DNA from: Pseudomonadota bacterium
Lineage (GTDB): Bacteria; Myxococcota_A; Polyangia; Polyangiales; Polyangiaceae
Direction of reading: 5' to 3'
NCBI GenBank assembly: GCA_023432025.1
Contig: JAEYVE010000088.1
Coordinates: forward strand, 1-23,517
Length of the DNA stretch: 23,517 bases
The translations under genes were made by a program, and so were the position numbers. Positions 8,837 through 16,552 of this stretch are shown here, in pieces; the first letter of the stretch is position 1; every line of letters starts with the position of its first letter. The notes below the pieces were generated by a model. That model was given only the letters and a program-made list of their open reading frames with translations. It ran no database searches and had not been told where the DNA came from.

Positions 8837-9265
8837 TCATTCGACGACAGGACGAGTCAGGATGGCGATCGAGCCCGCTCCCGCGCCGCGCGACAAATCC
8901 ATGACCTCCACGGCTTTTCCGTAGGCCAAGTCACCGTGGGCGTCGAAGTACAGAACCTTACGACGCTGCGCCGCGAGCATACGAGAGAGGCGCACCTTCA
9001 ACTCGTGCTTCGCCAGGACCGTCTTGTTGATCCGAATGACGCCCTCTTTGTCCACGGTCAGCACCAGGGGCTCGTCGTTCGGAGCGGGCGAAGATCGCTC
9101 CTCCCGTTGGTCGTCCTTTTCCGGCAAGTTGATCCAGAAGGTCTTCGTCACGAGTGGAGTGACGACCATGAAGATGATGAGCACCACCAGCGCGACGTCG
9201 ACCAAAGGCGTCACGTTCACGTTCGGCGTCGGCAGGTTCTTGGAGCCAGCGAGGTTCATTGCCAT
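8837..9265 (-). CDS. exbD: ExbD/TolR-family biopolymer transport protein (second copy)
   Basis: 142 residues, the usual ExbD length. A short cytoplasmic start is followed by NVNVTPLVDVALVVLIIFMV, containing the conserved membrane Asp (Asp23) needed for proton coupling, and then a periplasmic domain. AAGGA lies 8 bases before the ATG. It begins 12 bases after the stop of the first exbD, so both are probably co-transcribed and work with ExbB and TonB. It differs clearly from its neighbour in the periplasmic part, so it is not a recent duplicate. TolR is the alternative name for this family; the tonB neighbour favours ExbD. Confidence 0.92.
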   Translation of the reverse strand: MAMNLAGSKNLPTPNVNVTPLVDVALVVLIIFMVVTPLVTKTFWINLPEKDDQREERSSPAPNDEPLVLTVDKEGVIRINKTVLAKHELKVRLSRMLAAQRRKVLYFDAHGDLAYGKAVEVMDLSRGAGAGSIAILTRPVVE

Positions 9266-9277
9266 GAAGCTCGTCCT

Positions 9278-9712
9278 TTACCCGCCGCCCTCGATGGGCT
9301 TCGTTTCGAGAACCTTGAGGCTGACGCCCTTGAAGCCAATGGCCTGTAGCATCGCGAAGTTCTTGCGGACGCCCTCGTAGGGCAGTCGCTCGTCCGTCTT
9401 GAGCATGAGGTGCCGCTCCGGATCCGCCGCGTGCAGGCTTCGGAGGGTGTCCTCCAAGGAGCTGGCCGCCACGGCCTGTTCGTCCACGACGACTTTTCCA
9501 CCGAGGGCGATCGTTACGTCGATGGGATTCATGTCCCTCGGCTTGGGATCGGGAGAGAGTACGCTCGGGAGGTCCACGTGTTCGCCCTCGTTCAGCGTGG
9601 GAGCGATGACCATGAAGATGATGAGCAACACGAGCACCACGTCCACGAGCGGCGTGACGTTGATCTCGGGCTCAGGCTGCTTCTTCGAGCCGCGTGCGAA
9701 GCTTGCGCCCAT
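9278..9712 (-). CDS. exbD: ExbD/TolR-family biopolymer transport protein (first copy)
   Basis: 144 residues. The membrane anchor INVTPLVDVVLVLLIIFMVI carries the conserved Asp (Asp24). The periplasmic domain ends with KGVSLKVLETKP. The start overlaps the end of exbB by 41 bases, with GGAG placed 7 bases before the ATG inside exbB, which suggests translational coupling. Family knowledge: ExbD and ExbB form the proton-driven motor that energises TonB in the inner membrane. Confidence 0.94.
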   Translation of the reverse strand: MGASFARGSKKQPEPEINVTPLVDVVLVLLIIFMVIAPTLNEGEHVDLPSVLSPDPKPRDMNPIDVTIALGGKVVVDEQAVAASSLEDTLRSLHAADPERHLMLKTDERLPYEGVRKNFAMLQAIGFKGVSLKVLETKPIEGGG

Positions 9713-10370
9713 GATTGTTCTCCATTTCGTCCAAGAGCTCGCCGACCGAGCGCCCCAACGCGAGCTCGATGGCGGCGACGCGGGACGACAGGTAGTTGAA
9801 GAAGAGCACCGCCGGGATCGCGACCATCAAGCCCAGCGCGGTCTCGACGAGCGCCTCTGCGATGCCTGCCGAGACCGCGCCCAGGCCGCCGCTGCCCGTC
9901 GACGCGATGCCTTGAAACGCCGTGATGATTCCGATCACCGTTCCGAGGAGTCCGACGAACGGCGCTACCGAGCCGACTGATGCCAACATGTTCATGCCCC
10001 GGCGTAGCTCCTGGCCGACGGCCTCGAGACGCCTCTGCGCCTCGTTTCGTGCCAGATCCACCGGCGAAAGGCCTCCTTCGAGGTCGTCGTACCCATCGAG
10101 GAAACGAGCCGTCATGCGCTCGAACAAGCTCGCGAGCGGCGAGGCGCGGTGAGCTCTCGCGAGCTCGCCGATTTTCTCGAGCTCCCACGCGGAAAGCGCG
10201 GTGCGCGCCTCCCGAGCAAACGCTCTCGAAGCCCTTGCTGCCTTGGCGAAAGTAATGAGTCGCTCGATGACGACGCCGATGCTGGCGATGGCCATCAAGA
10301 CGAGGAATCCTGCAATCGTCTTGCTGAGCGGGCCCATGTGGGCCCAGATGTGTGCGAGGTCGAATGACAT
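9672..10370 (-). CDS. exbB: ExbB/MotA/TolQ-family proton channel protein
   Basis: 232 residues from the ATG at 10370, which has AGGA 7 bases upstream; an in-frame TTG two codons earlier is less likely. Three membrane segments are visible: about 18-39, and two in the conserved MotA/ExbB domain, VGSVAPFVGLLGTVIGIITAF and ETALGLMVAIPAVLFF. The latter pair holds the small polar residues that line the channel in this family. It is placed 74 bases after tonB and overlaps exbD. Together with the two ExbD proteins it should form the inner-membrane motor for the receptor encoded downstream. Confidence 0.95.
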   Translation of the reverse strand: MSFDLAHIWAHMGPLSKTIAGFLVLMAIASIGVVIERLITFAKAARASRAFAREARTALSAWELEKIGELARAHRASPLASLFERMTARFLDGYDDLEGGLSPVDLARNEAQRRLEAVGQELRRGMNMLASVGSVAPFVGLLGTVIGIITAFQGIASTGSGGLGAVSAGIAEALVETALGLMVAIPAVLFFNYLSSRVAAIELALGRSVGELLDEMENNHGRKLRTRLEEAA

Positions 10371-10444
10371 GACCAATTCCTGCTTTCAAAGAGAGTGAAT
10401 GAGAGTCTTCGTTGCTGCGTTCGTCGCAGAACCATGGGCGAGGC

Positions 10445-11218
<774 letters not shown>

Positions 11219-11221
11219 GCG

Positions 11222-11237
11222 TCACACGGGAATGTGA
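11222..11237 (-). promoter_or_regulatory. Small inverted repeat just before the tonB start codon
   Basis: TCACA (11222-11226), six bases, TGTGA (11233-11237). In the tonB message it would be a 5-bp hairpin ending 3 bases before the ATG, where a ribosome binding site would be expected. It could be an operator or a translation control element. It is short enough to be chance. Confidence 0.3.
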
Positions 11238-11322
11238 GGGGACGCCGTGACGAAACCGTGGCGCATCCGGAAAATCCGAGTGAACGAGAACCAGCTCCCG
11301 AGCGCGAGAAAACTTTCCTGCC

Positions 11323-11351
11323 CTTCATCGACACTTCACCGGCGCGTCACC
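11323..11351. promoter_or_regulatory. Three 11-bp-spaced heptamer repeats (Pho-box-like)
   Basis: CTTCATC (11323-11329), CTTCACC (11334-11340) and CGTCACC (11345-11351) are direct repeats at exactly 11-bp steps with 4-base spacers. PhoB-class regulators bind tandem 7-bp half-sites with 4-bp spacers, so the layout fits the PhoB-like regulator that starts 23 bases downstream. It lies between that gene and tonB and could serve both. The bases match the E. coli half-site CTGTCAT only partly. Confidence 0.45.
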
Positions 11352-11374
11352 TTGCTGGGCTATCGAGGTGCGCC

Positions 11375-12121
11375 ATGGCGAACATCGTCATCGTCGACGA
11401 CGAGCAGGACATTTTGGACGTACTGGAGTTCAACCTGCGGCAAGCTGGGCACGAAGTCCGGGCTGCCTCGCACGGCCGAGAGGGACTTCGGCTCGCCCAA
11501 GCGTCGCGCCCGGAGCTGGTGATCCTGGACCTCATGTTGCCGGACATGTCCGGGATCGACGTGTGTCGCTTCCTCCGCGAGGGGCGCGACACGCGTGGTA
11601 TTCCCGTGCTCATGCTGAGCGCGCGGTGCGAGGAGATCGACCGGGTTCTCGGCTTCGAGCTCGGCGCGGACGACTACGTGAGCAAGCCCTTCAGCGTGCG
11701 CGAGCTCCTGCTCCGCGTGCGCTCCATTCTCAAGCGCTCGAGCGGCGGCGGACGCGAGCGCGCGACCACGGTGGAGTTCGGACGCCTGCGCATCGATCGC
11801 GAGGCGCACCGTGCCTGGGTCGACGAGGAAGAGGTGGCGCTGACGGCGCTCGAGTTCAAGCTCTTGGTCACGCTGTTCGAACGCAAAAACCGCGTTCAAA
11901 CGCGCTCGTCGCTCTTGGAGCACGTTTGGGGCATGAACGCGCACATTTCCACCCGGACCGTGGACGCTCACGTCAAGCGCCTCCGCGAAAAAATGGGCCC
12001 CGCACGGGACTACGTCGAAACCGTCCGCGGCGTCGGCTACCGCTTCAGAGAGTTACCCGACGTCGAGTCGAACGACGACGCCAGCCTGGGCGAAGCGGTG
12101 TTTACGCGCTGGCGCAGCTAG
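11375..12121 (+). CDS. PhoB/OmpR-type two-component response regulator
   Basis: 248 residues. The ATG at 11375 is chosen because it starts a standard receiver domain and has GAGG 6 bases upstream; the frame is open further up but without family sequence. Receiver residues are present: Asp8-Asp9, phospho-acceptor Asp52 (LVILDLMLPD), Ser82 and Lys104 (YVSKPFS). The winged helix is at about 128-228, with EHVWGMNAHISTRTVDAHVK and ETVRGVGYRF. The residue pattern RGIPVLMLSARCEEIDRVLG and GADDYVSKPF is close to PhoB, but an assignment to phosphate control needs more than likeness. No histidine kinase is beside it, so its partner is encoded elsewhere. It is divergent from tonB, with a 156-base shared upstream region holding tandem repeats. 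Confidence 0.93.
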   Translation: MANIVIVDDEQDILDVLEFNLRQAGHEVRAASHGREGLRLAQASRPELVILDLMLPDMSGIDVCRFLREGRDTRGIPVLMLSARCEEIDRVLGFELGADDYVSKPFSVRELLLRVRSILKRSSGGGRERATTVEFGRLRIDREAHRAWVDEEEVALTALEFKLLVTLFERKNRVQTRSSLLEHVWGMNAHISTRTVDAHVKRLREKMGPARDYVETVRGVGYRFRELPDVESNDDASLGEAVFTRWRS

Positions 12122-12155
12122 CCGCCGCGGACGACGCCCGAACCCGGAGACGCCT

Positions 12156-13169
12156 TTAATGCGAAGCCCCTCGGTTTCGCGAAGCGCGCGTCCGTTCGAC
12201 CGTCGCGCGTGCCACCGACGAGGCGTTCCCGACGCGACCCGTTTCGCCGTTTCGCTCCCGTCGGACCAAAAACACCGGCCTTCGCTTCACCTCTTCGTAC
12301 ACCTCCGAAAGGTAGAGCGCGATGACGCCTACGCTGCTCAAGAGGAGGCCTCCGAGCAGGAGCTGCAGCAAGATGACCGTCGTGAAGCCGGTGAGGGCCG
12401 TGCCCAAGAAGTACCTGACCAGGGTCTGCACGGCGAGGCCCAAGCCGAACGCCAACGTCACGAAGCCGCTCACCGCGACCAAACGGAGCGGGACCGCAGT
12501 GTACGAAATCAGGTTTCTGACGGAGTAGCGGACGAGCGACAGCGTCGACCACTTGGTTTCGCCGGCGACGCGCTCGGCCACCGTGAACGGCACCTCGACC
12601 GTGCGAAAGCCGACCCATGCGACCAGCCCGCGAAAAAAGCGCCCGCGCTCCGGGCACGACATAAGGGCGTCCACGACTTGACGGTCGAGCAGCTTGAAAT
12701 CCGAAGCGCCACGGAACGAGGCCCCCGACGCGCCGCCCATCATGCGATTGAACACGCCCGCCAAGAGACCGTACAGCAGGCTCTCTTTCGCGCGCTCTTC
12801 TTTCACGGCGCTCACGACGTCGTTGCCCTCTTGCCAGAGCGCCACCATCCGCTCGATGAGCTCCGGGGGATGCTGCAAGTCGGCGTCCATGAAGAGCACC
12901 GCGCGGCCGCGCGCCTCTTCGAGGCCTGCGGCGAGCGCCGCCTCCTTGCCGAAGTTGCGGCTCAAGCTGACGGTGCGCACGCGCGCATCGTGCGTCTCCG
13001 CTGCCTGGAGTAGCGCCAAGGTTCCATCGCGTGAGCCGTCGTCGACGCAGATCAGCTCGTACGGCAACGCGACCCTCTCCAGCTCACCCCGAATCACGTC
13101 GAGGACGCGCTCGAGGGCGGCCTCCTCGTTGTACATCGGCAGCACGACCGAAATGTCAGGAGAGCTCAT
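12156..13169 (-). CDS. Family 2 (GtrB/DPM1-like) membrane glycosyltransferase
   Basis: 337 residues from the ATG at 13169, which starts the GT-A fold directly (ISVVLPMYNEE). Frames reaching upstream to 13697 are antisense to the nuclease-like gene and show no family sequence. Motifs are DDGS (43-46), the metal-binding DAD (95-97) in FMDADLQHPPE, and FRGASDFKLLDR. Two C-terminal membrane helices (about 228-252 and 262-288) are followed by an Arg-rich tail. Such enzymes move a sugar from a nucleotide donor to a polyprenyl phosphate lipid at the inner membrane, for later use in O-antigen, glycan or protein modification. The sugar cannot be told. It is transcribed alone, divergent from the nuclease-like gene. 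Its start has only a weak ribosome binding site. Confidence 0.92.
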   Translation of the reverse strand: MSSPDISVVLPMYNEEAALERVLDVIRGELERVALPYELICVDDGSRDGTLALLQAAETHDARVRTVSLSRNFGKEAALAAGLEEARGRAVLFMDADLQHPPELIERMVALWQEGNDVVSAVKEERAKESLLYGLLAGVFNRMMGGASGASFRGASDFKLLDRQVVDALMSCPERGRFFRGLVAWVGFRTVEVPFTVAERVAGETKWSTLSLVRYSVRNLISYTAVPLRLVAVSGFVTLAFGLGLAVQTLVRYFLGTALTGFTTVILLQLLLGGLLLSSVGVIALYLSEVYEEVKRRPVFLVRRERNGETGRVGNASSVARATVERTRASRNRGASH

Positions 13170-13280
13170 GGTGGCAACGGCGGGCCAGCGTAGCCAAGGA
13201 GGAATCACGGGGCCACTTTCGCCGAAAACTTGACCTCGGGCGCTCGCTTGCCCGAACGGAGGGAGGGACGATGAGCCGAA

Positions 13281-13829
13281 ATGCCTGGGGCGACGAGTAG
13301 CTGGATTCTGGAGGCCCTGGTTCTCGTCCTCGTCGTTCTCGTCGCGGTCCAATCCGCGCGCCTCTTCATTGCCAAGGCGCGCCCTCGCTGGCGTATCGAG
13401 CGACACCGCCGCGCGGGCGCTCGAGGTGAGGCGTGGGCGCGCCGGTTCCTCACGTCGCAGGGGTACGCGGTCGAGGCCGAGCAGGTCACGACGCGCTACG
13501 AGCTCCGCGTGAACGGTGTCCCGCAAAGCGTGCCACTGCGAGCGGACTATTTGGTGCGGCGCGCGGGGCGACTCTTCGTGGCGGAGGTCAAGGCGGGGGC
13601 CGATGCGGCGCGCATCGGCAACTCGGCCACCCGCCGTCAGCTGCTCGAGTACCGGCTCGCCTTCGACGTGGACGGCGTCCTTCTGGTGGACGCCCACGGC
13701 AAGCAGATCATCGAAGTCGAGCTACCAGCGCCTCGGGCGCGATCCACGGCCAGCTCCTCGCCGCTCCCGTGGCTCTTCGCCGCCGCGCTACTCGCTGCTT
13801 TGGTTTGGTGGCGCTTGGTGAGCCGCTGA
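13281..13829 (+). CDS. Membrane-anchored PD-(D/E)XK nuclease-like protein
   Basis: 182 residues. One membrane helix at about 8-30, a soluble middle domain and a second helix at about 163-180 are visible. The middle domain has the layout of a PD-(D/E)XK nuclease: Glu50 in ARGEAWARRFL, Asp89 in LRADYLV, Glu102-Val-Lys104 (VAEVKAG), then TRRQLLEY (117-124). A stop codon at 13272 limits the start to the ATG at 13281. The nearest strong ribosome binding site (GGAGGGAGGG, about 13258-13267) is better placed for a 9-codon frame at 13271 that overlaps this start. A restriction-endonuclease-like fold is likely; DNA cleavage and its purpose are not proven. The closest recognised patterns are the YraN (UPF0102) and NERD groups, and it is not clearly a member of either. 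Two membrane anchors are unusual for a nuclease. Confidence 0.85.
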   Translation: MPGATSSWILEALVLVLVVLVAVQSARLFIAKARPRWRIERHRRAGARGEAWARRFLTSQGYAVEAEQVTTRYELRVNGVPQSVPLRADYLVRRAGRLFVAEVKAGADAARIGNSATRRQLLEYRLAFDVDGVLLVDAHGKQIIEVELPAPRARSTASSSPLPWLFAAALLAALVWWRLVSR

Positions 13830-13854
13830 GCCTCGCCCCCGCGTGGCTCGGCCG

Positions 13855-14460
13855 CTAGCAACGACCGCCCAAGAGGCCGCGCTTCAACCCGGGGTTGGGC
13901 GGGTTGGGGCCCAGCCAAATCAGAAACAGCGTGCTCGCGAAGTCGGCACCTTCGATCTGAGCTCGCACCTTTCCGTTCACCTTCACGGAGAGCCCCTGCT
14001 GGGGAGCGTAGGTGAGCTCCAGCACGTCCTTCTCGTGGAGATCCGGCATCGCCTTCTTGAATTTTTCGATTCGCGCTACGAGCGATTTGAAGCGCTCTCC
14101 GGCGTTTTTCTTGAAGCCGCCCTCGATGGCCTCGTTCATTTCACCGGATTCGACGTCCCGCACCAAAGTCAGGGCCATGACCTTCACCTGCTCGGAGCGC
14201 GCAATCTCCGGGCCGTCCGTGCCCCGCTTTTCGAGGTAGAGGCCTGCGACGTACACGTCGACCTTGAACACGGTCGCTTCGCGGATGCCCATCCCGTTGA
14301 GCACCAAGTTCTTCCCGGCGACCACCTTGCTGTCGGCGTACGTGACGCCGCCGCACGACCTCGCCTCGGCGCCCCGCGTGAGAAGCGCCAGAGCCAGCGC
14401 GATGCTTCCCAAGCAGAACCCCCGCCTCGTTCGCGTTTCCGTCACCGCGTTTCGGACCAT
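13855..14460 (-). CDS. Secreted chalcone-isomerase-like protein
   Basis: 201 residues from the ATG at 14460. A signal peptide covers about 1-34 (RTRRGF, a hydrophobic stretch, then AEARS). The mature part has the bacterial chalcone-isomerase-like pattern: LVLNGMGIREATVFKVDVYV and AGLYLEK, later GEMNEAIEGGFKKNAG, and FASTLFLIWLGPNPPNPGLK near the end. In bacteria these periplasmic or exported proteins are mostly uncharacterised, and an isomerase reaction cannot be assumed; fatty-acid or small-ligand binding is another idea. It ends 25 bases from the convergent nuclease-like gene. No clear Shine-Dalgarno is seen; further in-frame sequence upstream (to 14505) is possible but less likely. Confidence 0.85.
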   Translation of the reverse strand: MVRNAVTETRTRRGFCLGSIALALALLTRGAEARSCGGVTYADSKVVAGKNLVLNGMGIREATVFKVDVYVAGLYLEKRGTDGPEIARSEQVKVMALTLVRDVESGEMNEAIEGGFKKNAGERFKSLVARIEKFKKAMPDLHEKDVLELTYAPQQGLSVKVNGKVRAQIEGADFASTLFLIWLGPNPPNPGLKRGLLGGRC

Positions 14461-14836
14461 CCAAGAACGTGACCCGTCGTCTCCCGGAGCGCCACCGGGG
14501 CCCAAATTTCAATACAGGCGCAAGAATGTGACTCACCTATCGTGAGCGAGGCCAGGATTCGGGCCGCCAATACATGAATTCCTGCGAAATTGACCAACTT
14601 TTCGCGGATTTGTCTTATTGTCCGCCCAACCCACGAGCGCGTGCTACGGTCCCCCCGCTCGTGTTCTCGGGGCAGCTCCGGTTCGGACAGGCCTCGAAGC
14701 TCGATCCCTACTTATTTCTCAACGTCAAGCACACCCTTTCGAGGGTATTGCTCAGGCGAACGGAAGCGCTCACCGTTCCGCTCGCGCAAAGACGCCTTCA
14801 CACGATTCGTACCTCCGACACCCACCAGGGTACTTC
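14461..14836. other. Divergent intergenic region upstream of the sigma factor gene
   Basis: A 376-base gap between the chalcone-isomerase-like gene (leftward) and the sigma factor gene (rightward). It holds one good sigma-70-like promoter on the plus strand (14590-14618) and a leader of roughly 210 bases. Part of it is AT-rich against the local background. No gene or RNA family was recognised. Confidence 0.5.
14590..14618 (+). promoter_or_regulatory. Sigma-70-like promoter for the sigma factor gene
   Basis: TTGACC (14590-14595), a 17-base spacer, then TCTTAT (14613-14618). The -35 matches 5 of 6 and the -10 matches 4 of 6, in an AT-rich patch. The implied start near 14625 lies after the in-frame TTG at 14618, arguing against the longer reading frame and for the ATG at 14837. 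Confidence 0.55.
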
Positions 14837-16171
14837 ATGGCAACGTCCGACTCGCTCCCTCCCCCCCCCTCTACCGAGCCGAACTCCAACGACCCACTCC
14901 GCGTCTACCTGCGGAAAATGGGTACCGTGCCCCTCTTGACCCGCGAAGGCGAAGTCGAGCTCGCCAAGCGAATCGAAGAGGGCACCAACGCCGTTCGAGA
15001 CGCGCTCTTCTCGAGCAATGTCGTGATCGAGGAGCTGACCCGCATGGGCGAGCAGCTCGCGGAGAATCGACTGCGCGCTCGTGAGCTCCTGAACGTCGAG
15101 GCGGACGACGACAGCTTCGACGAAGAAGCTGCTTGCAACCTCTTGATCGAGCAAATCGACAAGATCAAGCGCGCGGCCAAGCGCCGCGGCCCGCTCCACA
15201 AGGAGCGCGCGCAGGCCGAGGACGGGCGTCAGGCGAAGCTCGACAAGTCTCTCGAGAAGGTCCAGGCGGACCTCGAGAAGATGATGATCGACCTCAACCT
15301 CAACAAACGCACCATCGACAAGATGGCGCAGAAGTTGAAGGCCCGCGCTCTCATCGAGCCCACGCCGGACACCGACATCACGGTCGAAGAGCACGAGCTG
15401 CTCCAGAAGCTGTCGAACCAGGTTCAGCGCGGTGAAGTCCGCGCTCAGCGCGCCAAGGCCGCGCTGGTCGAGGCCAACCTTCGCCTCGTCGTCTCCATTG
15501 CCAAGCGCTACACGAACCGCGGCCTCCAGCTCCTGGATCTCATCCAAGAGGGCAACATCGGCGTGATGATCGCCGCCGACAAGTTCGAGTACCGCCGCGG
15601 ATACAAGTTCAGCACCTACGCCACTTGGTGGATTCGCCAAGCCATCACCCGCGCCATCGCGGACCAAGCGCGCACCATCCGCATCCCGGTGCACATGGTC
15701 GAAACCATGAACAAGATGCACCGCACCGCTCACGATCTGGTGCAGGAGCTCGGCCGCGAGCCAACGCCCGAAGAGCTCGCGCAGCGCCTGGACATTCCAG
15801 TGTCGAAGGTGCGCAGCCTCCTGCGCATCGTGAAGGAGCCCCTCAGCCTGGAAACGCCGCGCGGCGAGGACGGCGACTGCACCCTCGGTGACTTCGTCGA
15901 GGATCAGAAGGCGCCCAGCCCGTCCGACAGCTTGATGTCGAACGACCTGAACAAGCAGACCCGCGAGCTCTTGAACTCGCTCAGCGTCCGCGAGCAGCGC
16001 GTGCTCCAGAAGCGCTTCGGCATCGGCGAAAAGAGCGAGCACACGCTGGAAGAAATCGGCAAAGAGTTCAACGTGACCCGCGAGCGTATCCGCCAGATCG
16101 AAGCCAAGGCGCTGCAGAAGCTGAAGAGCTCGCGCCGGTCTCGTTCTCTCAAGGCTTACCTCGAGCAGTAA
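14837..16171 (+). CDS. rpoD: RpoD-type RNA polymerase sigma factor (sigma-70 family)
   Basis: 444 residues from the ATG at 14837, which has AGGG 7 bases upstream. Region 1.2 is at about 18-50 (DPLRVYLRKMGTVPLLTREG). A charged non-conserved region runs to ~205. Region 2 covers 208-280, with LLDLIQEGNIGVMIAADKFE and YRRGYKFSTYATWWIRQAIT. Region 3 is at about 285-365. Region 4 is at 374-440, with the helix-turn-helix TLEEIGKEFNVTRERIRQIE. All promoter-contacting regions are intact. Region 1.1 is absent and the protein is much shorter than typical myxobacterial primary sigma factors (about 700 residues, from general knowledge). The usual dnaG neighbour is not seen. It is either a reduced primary sigma or a close paralogue. 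It has its own promoter and a strong hairpin after the stop. Confidence 0.93.
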   Translation: MATSDSLPPPPSTEPNSNDPLRVYLRKMGTVPLLTREGEVELAKRIEEGTNAVRDALFSSNVVIEELTRMGEQLAENRLRARELLNVEADDDSFDEEAACNLLIEQIDKIKRAAKRRGPLHKERAQAEDGRQAKLDKSLEKVQADLEKMMIDLNLNKRTIDKMAQKLKARALIEPTPDTDITVEEHELLQKLSNQVQRGEVRAQRAKAALVEANLRLVVSIAKRYTNRGLQLLDLIQEGNIGVMIAADKFEYRRGYKFSTYATWWIRQAITRAIADQARTIRIPVHMVETMNKMHRTAHDLVQELGREPTPEELAQRLDIPVSKVRSLLRIVKEPLSLETPRGEDGDCTLGDFVEDQKAPSPSDSLMSNDLNKQTRELLNSLSVREQRVLQKRFGIGEKSEHTLEEIGKEFNVTRERIRQIEAKALQKLKSSRRSRSLKAYLEQ

Positions 16172-16194
16172 GTCGGTGGCAGAGAGCGCTCCTG

Positions 16195-16214
16195 CGGCGG
16201 CCTTCGGGCCGCCG
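16195..16214 (+). terminator. Hairpin with UUCG tetraloop after the sigma factor gene
   Basis: An 8-bp GC stem, CGGCGGCC (16195-16202) with GGCCGCCG (16207-16214), closed by TTCG, beginning 24 bases after the stop codon. The C(UUCG)G loop is exceptionally stable. The following bases are only mildly T-rich (CTCATTT). Confidence 0.7.
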
Positions 16215-16350
16215 TAGCTCATTTGGGGCATGACTCGGGCCGTCGACGTTCGAGCGCCTCTCGCGCTGCACTCGATGAGCGGGCCCCCGGGCCTCGAGGC
16301 GGGCGTCGACCCCGCCGCTTGGGGCCTCCCCGACGATCCAATCGTGCGGT

Positions 16351-16362
16351 CCTCACGTGAGG
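16351..16362. promoter_or_regulatory. 12-bp perfect palindrome, possible activator site
   Basis: CCTCACGTGAGG is a perfect palindrome centred about 130 bases upstream of the sigma-54 promoter, the distance expected for an enhancer-binding-protein site. Only one copy was noticed, so the role is a guess. Confidence 0.35.
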
Positions 16363-16483
16363 CAGCGGAGCGCCCGAGCGAGCCTCGAGCGTCTCAACCT
16401 CGACATAACCAACGTCGGCTGGACGCTGGCTAGCCTCCGCCCGAAACAGCGAGAAATCGCGTAGCCCGAGGTGCGTCCGCCGC

Positions 16484-16499
16484 TGGCAATCTTCTTGCA
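16484..16499 (+). promoter_or_regulatory. Sigma-54 (RpoN) -24/-12 promoter
   Basis: TGGCAATCTTCTTGCA matches the sigma-54 consensus TGGCAC-N5-TTGCA in all but one of the defined bases, with the invariant GG (16485-16486) and GC (16497-16498) exactly 10 bases apart. Transcription would begin near 16510, about 43 bases before the ATG at 16553. Such promoters need an ATP-driven enhancer-binding activator. Confidence 0.7.
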
Positions 16500-16552
16500 C
16501 CCAAGGGGAGCCCAGCGTCGCGGAAGAGGCTCTCCGTCGACCGAGAGGTGTC

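Larger units (their letters stand above)
16172..16552. other. Intergenic region with terminator, palindrome and sigma-54 promoter
   Basis: A 381-base gap between the sigma factor gene and the glycosylphosphotransferase gene. It holds the rpoD terminator (16195-16214), a 12-bp palindrome (16351-16362) and a sigma-54 promoter (16484-16499). Open frames here lack ribosome binding sites and family sequence, so no gene is called. Confidence 0.6.

Noticed and set aside
11222..11237. CRP/FNR-type site at the tonB start
   Set aside because: The half-sites are in the reverse order (TCACA-N6-TGTGA rather than TGTGA-N6-TCACA), so this is not a CRP site; kept only as a hairpin/operator candidate.
14618..14836. 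Longer N-terminus for the sigma factor from an in-frame TTG at 14618
   Set aside because: The TTG overlaps the -10 element of the likely promoter, the extra residues show no region 1.1 features, and the ATG at 14837 has a good ribosome binding site.
14798..16231. Minus-strand open frame of 477 codons covering the sigma factor gene
   Set aside because: Complementary-strand shadow: Leu/Glu/Val-rich without domains, and the sigma factor motifs on the plus strand are unmistakable.
16230..16433. 67-codon plus-strand frame between the sigma factor and glycosylphosphotransferase genes
   Set aside because: No ribosome binding site, no recognisable sequence, and it covers the palindrome region; most likely chance.
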